Shown piece by piece: positions 57,099 to 64,000 of a stretch of DNA of 64,000 bases; the stretch's first letter is position 1, and every line of letters starts with the position of its first letter. Position numbers and translations under genes: made by a program. This stretch comes from Bradyrhizobium sp. SSBR45G (GTDB taxonomy: Bacteria; Pseudomonadota; Alphaproteobacteria; Rhizobiales; Xanthobacteraceae). The stretch covers positions 1-64,000 of the forward strand of contig NZ_BSCT01000038.1 of assembly GCF_030159255.1 (NCBI RefSeq). The letters are read 5' to 3'. The notes below the pieces were generated by a model. The model had not been told where the DNA came from. It worked only from the letters and a program-made list of their open reading frames with translations, and ran no database searches.

Positions 57099-58969
57099 GC
57101 GGCGGCCTCCCGCGCCCGCGCCAGTTCGCGAACGACATGCTTGGAGACGCCGTGGTGTGTCTTCTCCCAATAGAACGGATTTCGCAGCAATTGCCACAAG
57201 CCGCGATAGGTCGCGATCGAGAGCATGGCCCAGTAGCCGAACGCGGTGAGGCTGTAGGGAATCAGATTGAGCCAGCCGCGCCGGATCGGCGCCAGCATGT
57301 TGAGAAACATCAGCGCGCCGTTGCCCGCGAGAAGGTTGAACAGGCTGAGGAACAACAGCGGCTCCGGAAAGACCGCCTCCAGTCCGCTGATCGCGGCGAT
57401 CATCCAGGCGAGATAGAGCAGCCAGAAGACCGGGTTCAGCAGGCCGGACAGCACGGTGCCGCCGATGAAGAAGATAAAGCCGAGAAAACCGAGCGGCCCA
57501 GTCCTGCGCACGAAATGAAGCGGGCGCCGGGTGTGAACCAGCAGCGTCTGCATATAGCCCTTCATCCAGCGCGAGCGCTGCCTGATCCAGTTGCCGGCGT
57601 GGCAGCTTGCCTCCTCGAACGTCGTGGAATCCACGATGCCGACGCGGTAGCCCTTCTGGGTCAGGCGCACGCCGAGATCGGCGTCCTCGGTGACGTTGAA
57701 CGGATCCCAGCCGTGCAACTCGCGCAGCACGTCGATCTTGAAATGATTGGACGTGCCGCCCAGCGGGATCGGAATGCGAAGGTGGTCCAGGCCGGGCAGC
57801 ATCTGGTCGAACCAGAGGCCGTAGTCCAGCGTGAACATGCGCGTCAGCCAGTTTTCGCTCGCGTTGAAATAGCTCAGGCTGCATTGCAGGCAGGCGGTAT
57901 CGGCCGAGGACTTCCGGAACGTCGCGACCACCTTGCGAAGCTGGTCGGGCTCCGGCCGGTCCTCGGCATCATAGATCACGAGGAATTCGCCACGGGCAAA
58001 CTGCAGCGCGAAATTGCAGGCCTTGGGCTTTGTTTGCGGGAGCGATGGCGGGACCCGGATGATCTCGAACATGCCTTCGAGACCTAGCTTGCTGGCGACC
58101 TCGATCGTGTCGTGATCGCTTGCCTCCAGCACCAGCTTGATGTCGAGCTTGCCGAGCGGGTAGTCGAGATCGCGCAGCGCCTGAGCCAGCATCGGCAGCA
58201 TCGCCGGCTCCTTGTACATCGGCACCAGCACCGTGAAGACCGGAAGTTCGTCGTCGGTGAGGGCCCGTGCCTCGATCGCGATGGTTTCGTCGGCGACGCG
58301 CACGCCGCCGAACATCACGAGCAGCCCCTTGAACACGAAGTTGCCGAGGTAGAAGACGCTCATCGCCACGTTGAGCGCGATGAGCGTCGTGATGGGGGAA
58401 AGCGCGAGGCCGAGCAGGATCGCGCTGAGTATTGCGTAGCCGAAGATGATCTGGCCGGGGGTGAAGACCCGCTGTGCCGAGAGTTCGGGATTGAGGTCGG
58501 CAAGTTCGTACACGGCGCGCGCGGACAGTGCGTCGTCGAACGCGGCCTGCACCGCCCACACGACGTCGAACTTGGTCGCGACGACGAAGGCGACGTTCGT
58601 TCCCCAGCGTTTCCGCGCAAACAGCAGGGTCTCGGGGCCGGGCTCGGCGGTTGCAATCATCAGCCGTCCGTCGCGGTACTTCCAAGGAATGGTCAACCGC
58701 CGGGCGTAGATGTCGGCCTCGCCCTCCAGAAGAAGCACGGGATCCGGTGGATCACGGATCAGATCGATGAAGGGCAATTCATAGTGGTAGGCGACGGCCT
58801 GGTAGTAGATCGCCGGCTCAGCCCAGTTGCGCGACAGGATGGCGTTGCCGAGGCTGACGTGCCAGGCCTCGGCGAGGGCGATGGCCTCGTCGAGCTGGCC
58901 GAGCGTAAGGACGCGGCGGGCGACGAGGATATCGCCGAGCGCGCGATCGGAAGCCGACAATTGCTGCAT
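57095..58969 (-). CDS. GT2 polysaccharide synthase with N-terminal MshEN-like domain
   Basis: 624 residues. Residues about 8-130 resemble the GspE N-terminal/MshEN module that binds c-di-GMP (ALGDILVARRVLTLGQLDEA, then SLGNAILSRNWAEPAIYYQA). Two membrane helices follow (about 172-220). The GT2 domain (about 243-470) holds the processive-synthase residues: Asp285 (LEASD), the DxD-like DAED (334-337), TED (427-429) and QRSRW (464-468). The C-terminal helices (about 490-600) form the channel. The layout is that of NfrB of the N4 glycan system, but with MshEN at the N- rather than C-terminus. It is coupled to the next gene by a 4-nt overlap and preceded by a BcsB-like gene. Confidence 0.88.
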   Translation of the reverse strand: MQQLSASDRALGDILVARRVLTLGQLDEAIALAEAWHVSLGNAILSRNWAEPAIYYQAVAYHYELPFIDLIRDPPDPVLLLEGEADIYARRLTIPWKYRDGRLMIATAEPGPETLLFARKRWGTNVAFVVATKFDVVWAVQAAFDDALSARAVYELADLNPELSAQRVFTPGQIIFGYAILSAILLGLALSPITTLIALNVAMSVFYLGNFVFKGLLVMFGGVRVADETIAIEARALTDDELPVFTVLVPMYKEPAMLPMLAQALRDLDYPLGKLDIKLVLEASDHDTIEVASKLGLEGMFEIIRVPPSLPQTKPKACNFALQFARGEFLVIYDAEDRPEPDQLRKVVATFRKSSADTACLQCSLSYFNASENWLTRMFTLDYGLWFDQMLPGLDHLRIPIPLGGTSNHFKIDVLRELHGWDPFNVTEDADLGVRLTQKGYRVGIVDSTTFEEASCHAGNWIRQRSRWMKGYMQTLLVHTRRPLHFVRRTGPLGFLGFIFFIGGTVLSGLLNPVFWLLYLAWMIAAISGLEAVFPEPLLFLSLFNLLAGNGALMFLNMLAPIRRGWLNLIPYSLTAFGYWAMLSIATYRGLWQLLRNPFYWEKTHHGVSKHVVRELARAREAAA

Positions 58970-58977
58970 GGCAGGAC

Positions 58978-61083
58978 CTATCCGCCGACACGGCTGGAGG
59001 CACGGCGACGGTAGATGCGCTGGGCCAGCATCAGAAGCGCGAGGGTTGCGAGCACCCAGGTGACGCCAACGATCCATGGCCAGCCGCGATCGAGGTTGGC
59101 CGTCCACGACTGCTGATCGACATAAATGACGCGCAGGAGGGTGTCTCGATGGGTGGAGAGTGCGAGGGCTACGCCGCTCCGGTCAAGAAATGCGACGTCG
59201 CCGCGGTCGAGATTGATGACGGGCGCTGCCGACAATGAACCGTCGCTGCTCAGCGGGCGAATCCAGAGTCCCGGAAACCCATTCGCAGTGACGATCTGCG
59301 CGACTGCGCCGGTGGTCATCCCCCCGACATCGAGCAGAACGCGCTCGTTGCGATCGGTGATGGCCACCCGGCCGCGATCGAACCGCACGCGTTGATCGGC
59401 CCCGGCGGGAGGTGAGCTGCCGACCGAGATGAAGGGCGCCGATGGCGTTGCCGCAGCCTTGGCGTCGACATACGTCACGTCGATCGGCGTCGTCCTGTTC
59501 GACAGGCCGCTCACCACGTTGGACAACGAGGCCAGCACGGAGAGCGGGTGATCCGCCGTCGATGCCGGCAGGTGAATTTGGATGCCGTCGGCCCACAAGC
59601 TGATCAGATCGGAGAAATCGCGCGCTGTCGGGCCCGCTGGCGACAGAATGACCTGGCTGGAGCCGAGCAGTTCGGCAGGGTAGCCCTGGGGTTCGAATCG
59701 GCAGTCGCCCTGTGAACTGCGGCGTTGCACGACCGCCCTGACGTTCGCGCTCGTGCCGACGAGTCCGTCGGGAATGGCAAAATCGAGCCGCGTCGGTCCC
59801 CCGATCGCGGCGACGGTGCTGGCGAGGAGGTGTTCGTTGACGAAGGCGCTGACGACGGCCTTTTCGCCGGCCCCGTCGGGAGCAACCATGACGTCGAGAA
59901 CGAGGCGTGAGGGACGGGTACCTGCCGGCAACGACTGGCTGGCGATCGTGATGGGAAGCTCGGCGCGACCGAAGACATCAGCGCGCGGCGGGGTCAGACC
60001 GAGGCCGTTGATGCTGATTCGATCGGTTGGCTTTTTCGCGACCGAGATCGATCCGATCGAAGCGGTCGGCGTATCACGGAGAGCCAAGAGCGAGGGATCG
60101 CCGAGCAGCCTTCCGATCTGGGACGATGCGGAATCCGTGGCGAGGAGGACCGGAACGCCGCCGATCCGACCGGCCGCAAGCGTGTTGCTGGCCCGCGCGC
60201 CGCCGGTGGTGTTGACCAACGTTGCCGCAGGTCCATCGAGCCGATCCGCGATCTCATCGAACGATCCGACGACGATGAGACCACGCGTCCAGCGCCCCTT
60301 GGTGTCGGGGTCGACCAGGTTCGGCATGGCGTTCTTGCCGTGATGAAAGCTGACGGTCCGGCCGCCGGCCTTCAGGGATCTGGCAATCGTCAACGCTGTG
60401 GCGACATCGGCAGCCGGCGGCGAGGCGCTGGACAGCAGGATGCCGACGTCCCGCGGCATCAGCGCCGCAGTCACCGCGATATTCGGCGTGCCCGAAACGC
60501 CGATGGCGAAGTCGACCGTGGTTTCGGGGCGTATGGTGACACTGTCGCCGACATAGCGGACATCGATGCAGCGATCCTGCGTGGCTGCGCCGGAATACAC
60601 GAATGATAGCTTGAGAAAGCCCTCGCGTGCCGACACATTCGCGAGCGAGATGCGGGCCGTACTCCCTGGGCCCCTGCCGTCCAGGGTCAGCGCTGCGATC
60701 GAACGATCGTTCGCCAGGATTTCCAGGCTGCGGCGCGCCTCGTGGGCGCTCACGTCGTCATAGGCCAGAACGAGTTCAGCCAGATTGAGTTCGACGCCCT
60801 GCGGCACGCGAATATAGAGTTCGCGCCGGCCGCCGAGATTCGACAAACGGAACCCTTCAGGAAATCCAGCATCGGCGATGGGAACGCCGACCCGCAGCGA
60901 TTTGAAGGCCGCATCGACGACCACGGCCTGCGGCAGGCCCGCCACAAGCGGCGACGGCCGGAAAGACAAGACCGGTCGTACCGGCTCCGGCGGAGCGGCA
61001 GGCGACCTGCGTTGTTGGGCATGGATTGACGACGCCTGGAATGCGAGAGACGCAGCCAGGACAAGGCGTAAGAAATGCGACAC
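58978..61083 (-). CDS. BcsB-like periplasmic subunit of a polysaccharide synthase
   Basis: 701 residues from a GTG with GGGGGA 6 nt upstream. A signal peptide (VLAASLAFQASSIHAQ), a long periplasmic beta-rich region and one C-terminal helix (WIVGVTWVLATLALLMLAQR) followed by basic residues reproduce BcsB topology. Carbohydrate-binding-like and flavodoxin-like repeats are suggested by GRRELYIRVPQGVELNLAEL, RGLIVVGSFDEIADRLDGPA and later repeats. BcsB guides cellulose across the periplasm next to BcsA; here it precedes a synthase of a different kind by 8 nt. No bcsC, bcsZ or bcsA gene is present, so the polymer need not be cellulose. Confidence 0.82.
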   Translation of the reverse strand: MSHFLRLVLAASLAFQASSIHAQQRRSPAAPPEPVRPVLSFRPSPLVAGLPQAVVVDAAFKSLRVGVPIADAGFPEGFRLSNLGGRRELYIRVPQGVELNLAELVLAYDDVSAHEARRSLEILANDRSIAALTLDGRGPGSTARISLANVSAREGFLKLSFVYSGAATQDRCIDVRYVGDSVTIRPETTVDFAIGVSGTPNIAVTAALMPRDVGILLSSASPPAADVATALTIARSLKAGGRTVSFHHGKNAMPNLVDPDTKGRWTRGLIVVGSFDEIADRLDGPAATLVNTTGGARASNTLAAGRIGGVPVLLATDSASSQIGRLLGDPSLLALRDTPTASIGSISVAKKPTDRISINGLGLTPPRADVFGRAELPITIASQSLPAGTRPSRLVLDVMVAPDGAGEKAVVSAFVNEHLLASTVAAIGGPTRLDFAIPDGLVGTSANVRAVVQRRSSQGDCRFEPQGYPAELLGSSQVILSPAGPTARDFSDLISLWADGIQIHLPASTADHPLSVLASLSNVVSGLSNRTTPIDVTYVDAKAAATPSAPFISVGSSPPAGADQRVRFDRGRVAITDRNERVLLDVGGMTTGAVAQIVTANGFPGLWIRPLSSDGSLSAAPVINLDRGDVAFLDRSGVALALSTHRDTLLRVIYVDQQSWTANLDRGWPWIVGVTWVLATLALLMLAQRIYRRRASSRVGG

Positions 61084-61106
61084 GATAATCCCCCGTCACT
61101 AAAGTA

Positions 61107-61469
61107 TCAGTTCACCTGGCTCGTCTCCGGACTGCATCGCGCAGCCTGCGCGGCAGCTCGGAGCAGTCCGAGACGTGTGGTGAAGTCGTTGAGTTCCCCG
61201 GTCTCCAATCCTCGCCGCGCGCGATAGGGCCCGATCAGAACGGTGTCGCATGCTCGCGCCGCCTGACCGATCGCCTCAAATCCGATCGTCGAAGCGATTC
61301 CGCAAATGTCGTGGATCCAGCGATAGGTCGTCGCGACAATCTCCGCCGAGACCGCTTCGTCTTCCGCCATTCTCGGCAGGTCGACGGCAGCCTGCTGCAA
61401 CCGCTCCATCAGTTTCGCCGAAAAGCGTCCGCGCACGATGGCGAGACGCGCCTCGAACTGTTGGTCCAT
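61107..61469 (-). CDS. Hpt-domain phosphotransfer protein
   Basis: 120 residues from an ATG with AAGG 6 nt upstream; an ATG at 61499 (130 residues) is the alternative, and the longer frame to 61805 is discarded. All-helical with the Hpt phosphoacceptor pattern, His followed by the small-residue face (RWIHDICGIASTIGFEAIGQ). It has no kinase or receiver domain, so it would pass phosphate between a hybrid kinase and receivers. It is the first gene of the polysaccharide operon, 23 nt before the BcsB-like gene. The nearby hybrid kinases and dual receivers are plausible partners. Confidence 0.82.
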   Translation of the reverse strand: MDQQFEARLAIVRGRFSAKLMERLQQAAVDLPRMAEDEAVSAEIVATTYRWIHDICGIASTIGFEAIGQAARACDTVLIGPYRARRGLETGELNDFTTRLGLLRAAAQAARCSPETSQVN

Positions 61470-62159
61470 CGCGGTGCCTTGGGACGTCTCGTCCAGCATC
61501 CTACATTCCGCCTGGCTTGAATGATGCGTCCGCCGCGGCGAGATGAAGCCACGCGCCGGCAGCGCGCCAACGACAGGACGCCGTGAGCGCGGCCGCAACG
61601 ATCCTCGTCCTCCCCGACCGCCTGGTGATATGATGGTGCATGGATGACCGTCTCGAATCCCGAATGAACCGTCCGCGCTGCGCTTCCCGCGCGTCGAGAA
61701 GGCTGAGCTGATTCCGTTACTTTCGAACGCATGCTTTGCCGCGTACAAATACGCTCGCTGCCGATAGTGACGCCGCGCAGCTTCGAAACGACGATCGCGG
61801 CCCATGCGTTTGCAGACGAATGCACCGGCACCACAGTATCAGCGTGTGTCAGACGGCATGGATCGGCAGGTCTCGATGCCCGACCGTGCTGCAATCGGAA
61901 GTGAAGTGAGCTCTCATGGCGCCGCCTCCGCAGGTGCGGTAACGACGATTCCGGTGCGATCGCCGCGCGCGGACGCAGCGCTGCGACCGGCAATCGCGTA
62001 GTCCTACGTAGGCTTGTCTTATCCTGACATTTAGGCTGCGCTGATCGGATCGCGATGCAGGCCGAACGCCGGATGACGGATGCGCCCGGCAATTCGGCTG
62101 GAACTGGCGCAATCCCTCGTCAAAAAAGGGGGGCTGAGACCAACATGGGAGCGTGGGCG
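61470..62159. other. Divergent intergenic region upstream of the polysaccharide operon
   Basis: 690 nt expected to hold the promoter of the operon and of the dual receiver. The coding frame upstream of the Hpt ATG is Arg-rich and not family-like. No clear operator was found. A 20-nt purine-rich stretch before 62145 gives the dual receiver two possible ribosome-binding sites. Confidence 0.5.
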
Positions 62160-62996
62160 ATGAGTGCACGGCAAGCGAGCAGGGCGATCTCGACGGTGCT
62201 GGTCGTCGACGATGATCCCCTGGTTCTGAAGGCGACCGCCGACTGGTGTACGTGGATGGGGTTCTTCGTCCTGACCGCGACCACGGGATTGCAGGCCTTG
62301 ATCAAGGCGGCCGAGCATCGTCCTGACGTCCTCGTCATTGACGTCAACCTGCCGGAGATCGATGGATTGAGTGTCCTGGGCTATCTGTCTGACGCAGCCA
62401 AGACCGCGCCCCATGTCATCGTGATGACAGGGCGGGCAGATGAAAGAACCGTCGAGTTGTGCGATGGGATCGCCGCGACGTGCATACCCAAAGGCCGTTT
62501 CTTCTGGAAGGAGCTCGCGGCGAGCCTGGCTGATATCTGTCCCGAGAGGAATGCCGAGATAGCGAAGGCGTCCCGGCAATTTGCCGCGGTCGACGTCAAG
62601 CGCCGTCCGCGCGTGCTCCTTGTCGATGACGACGCCAGCGTCAAGAAGATGCTCCGCCACCGATTCGAAGCGCTGGGAGTCGACCTTCTGTACGCCGATG
62701 ATGCCACGCGGGGATTCTGGAAAGCACGGCGTGAGCATCCCAGCGCCATCGTCACTGATTTCTGCATGCCGAATGGCGATGCAAACTATCTTCTCATGAG
62801 GCTGAGGAGTGCCGCTGAAACCCGCGCCATTCCGGTCATCGTCCAGTCGGGGCGGGATCTCAGCAGCTCGATCAGGCGCAAGCTTCAGGAGGATATCGAC
62901 GGTCACCCCGGAGCGGCCCGAGTCCTGCACAAATCGTCTGATGGCGCCGAGTTGCTGGACACGTTGCAGAGGTACTGCGGATTCGTGGCCGCCTGA
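62160..62996 (+). CDS. Dual-receiver response regulator
   Basis: 278 residues from the ATG at 62160 (GGGAG 8 nt upstream; an ATG at 62145 is possible). Two receiver domains in tandem, about 10-125 and about 148-270. The first has Asp in VLVIDVNLPEIDGLS, Thr in VIVMTGRAD and Lys in CIPKGRF. The second has Asp in AIVTDFCMPNGDANYL, Ser in VIVQSGRD and Lys in VLHKSSDG. No output domain is present. Such proteins act as phosphate sinks or shuttles. It is divergent from the Hpt gene and so is a candidate Hpt partner. Confidence 0.88.
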   Translation: MSARQASRAISTVLVVDDDPLVLKATADWCTWMGFFVLTATTGLQALIKAAEHRPDVLVIDVNLPEIDGLSVLGYLSDAAKTAPHVIVMTGRADERTVELCDGIAATCIPKGRFFWKELAASLADICPERNAEIAKASRQFAAVDVKRRPRVLLVDDDASVKKMLRHRFEALGVDLLYADDATRGFWKARREHPSAIVTDFCMPNGDANYLLMRLRSAAETRAIPVIVQSGRDLSSSIRRKLQEDIDGHPGAARVLHKSSDGAELLDTLQRYCGFVAA

Positions 62997-63530
62997 ACAG
63001 GAGCTGGCTGCTCGCTGAGGACAGGAATGCCTGCGTCACACCGGCGCTCCTTCGTCGCGTCCTCCACCACGCAAGGCTATCGCATATGGCGCTCTACGTA
63101 TTGAGCCCGGTGTGCTTCCATTCCATCGTGACCGGGAAAAGGCCGGGGATGACGAAGTGACTCATTGGCGGACGTTGGTGCCGCGTTCACCCCAGTTCGA
63201 CAGATGCGCCCCCCGTGCTCCACCACACGTCCCTCGAGCGGCGTCCACCCGATAGATTAACTTCAAGTCACCGCGCGCGTATCAATGCGTTTGATCGCCT
63301 ACATGATCAATCTGGCGAGCCAAGTATCCGGGTATCGACGGTGCCCCGGAGCAAGCCGTCGGCGGGCTGTACCCGAGGCATGGGGCGGAGGTTGGCTCAG
63401 GTAGTTTTACGTGCATCGAAATTAACGCACCGTCAGACATGGCTGCATAGCTTTACAGAGGTGCTGCACCGCTATCTGCATTGACGGCGGTGTTGTGAGG
63501 CTGTGATCTTGTCGCCGCTGGGATTGTACC
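62997..63530. other. Intergenic region without a supported gene
   Basis: 534 nt between two receiver genes. Open frames cross it, but they lack ribosome-binding sites and recognisable domains. Nothing else is seen. Confidence 0.5.
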
Positions 63531-63992
63531 ATGTATGCGTCAGGGCAGGTCGCCCGCGTCGAAGTCGAACGAGCCGTCACGGCTCCCGCCTCCTTGCGGG
63601 TTCTCGTCATCGACGACGACGAGAGCGTGGGAGCGGCGATCAAGGTTTTCCTGGCGCGGCGCAGATGTCGGACCGAGCTGGCCTCGGGCGCCTATGCAGG
63701 CATTCAAGCGCTCGGGCTTTCGGACTTCGACATCGTTCTCGTCGATCTATTCATGACTGGAATGAGCGGACTCGACGCGATCGCGTACATTCGCCAACGA
63801 TCGGCCGTGCCCATCATCGCCATGTCCGGCTTCAGGTTGCGTAGCTCGCTCGAGCCGATCGACTATCTCGGCACGGCCATGCAACGCGGCGCGTCGAGCT
63901 GCATTCGCAAGCCGTTCTCCTCCCGGCAACTGATCGAGGCCATAGACCTGAGCCTGGGCTCGGGCGTTCATTCGGGAGTTTCGCTGCGATGA
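63531..63992 (+). CDS. Single-domain response regulator
   Basis: 153 residues, one receiver domain (about 22-140): acidic pocket VLVIDDDESVGAA, Asp in IVLVDLFMTGMSGLDAI, Ser in IIAMSGFRLR, Lys in SCIRKPFSSRQLIEAI. The usual P after the phosphoacceptor is replaced (DLFMTGMSG), a mild deviation. No output domain. It lies at the window end; the stop codon is inside the window. It probably belongs to the same signalling group as the Hpt and dual-receiver genes. Confidence 0.88.
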   Translation: MYASGQVARVEVERAVTAPASLRVLVIDDDESVGAAIKVFLARRRCRTELASGAYAGIQALGLSDFDIVLVDLFMTGMSGLDAIAYIRQRSAVPIIAMSGFRLRSSLEPIDYLGTAMQRGASSCIRKPFSSRQLIEAIDLSLGSGVHSGVSLR

Positions 63993-64000
63993 GCCGGTCC

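Noticed and set aside
55599..57884. A 761-residue membrane protein starting at 57884
   Set aside because: The first 260 residues of that frame overlap the upstream glycosyltransferase in another frame; the ATG at 57098 with a 4-nt overlap is the normal start.

Overview
The window looks like chromosomal DNA of a Bradyrhizobium/Rhodopseudomonas-type alphaproteobacterium. It is GC-rich and densely coding, and it carries squalene-hopene cyclase, a CpdR-like receiver, a probable ROSE thermometer in front of a small heat-shock gene, a suhB/MmgR-like sRNA candidate and rhizobial-style intergenic palindromes. The genus assignment is inference from gene content. No database search was run.

Layout. 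0-13 kb: hopanoid cyclase (shc), a MAPEG protein, ferrochelatase (hemH), an SPFH/NfeD pair, an outer-membrane barrel divergent from kdsD, and two tandem arylamine N-acetyltransferases. 11.4-17.8 kb: the gltB-gltD glutamate synthase operon. 18-27 kb: a Lys/Pro/Ala-rich secreted protein; a small heat-shock gene with a sigma-32-like promoter, a ROSE-like leader and an intrinsic terminator; a hydrolase; an ABC binding protein divergent from a GntR/FCD regulator; an orphan Imm53-like protein; an isoaspartyl-methyltransferase-like protein; two very short genes; and a CPBP-type membrane protease. 27-36 kb: a possible structured RNA, then a LysR regulator divergent from dabB-dabA (inorganic carbon accumulation), followed by a convergent membrane-anchored multi-domain cytochrome c. 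36-46.6 kb: two paralogous cyclase-TPR proteins, LysE and TauE exporters, a LysR regulator, an HBM-type chemoreceptor, hisN, the sRNA candidate and an N-formylglutamate amidohydrolase. 47-48 kb: cpdR, tRNA-Val(GAC), and a frameshifted tyrosine-recombinase remnant running up to the tRNA 3' end.

48-64 kb is the most interesting part. It opens with three overlapping two-component genes (REC-kinase, Rcp1-like receiver, REC-multi-PAS kinase). A compact leftward operon follows: Hpt protein, BcsB-like periplasmic protein, GT2 synthase with an N-terminal MshEN-like (possible c-di-GMP-binding) domain, polytopic membrane protein, REC plus degenerate-GGDEF protein, outer-membrane barrel. A GH113-like glycosidase meets it tail to tail, and two further receivers follow. 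Together these could form a synthase-dependent exopolysaccharide system under phosphorelay and nucleotide control, resembling both Bcs cellulose synthase and the Nfr (N4 receptor) synthase but matching neither. This is the best candidate for an undescribed system here.

At least three families of intergenic palindromes recur: about 150 bp (2 copies), about 82 bp (4 copies) and about 100 bp (1 copy). No CRISPR array, complete insertion sequence or replication origin was seen.
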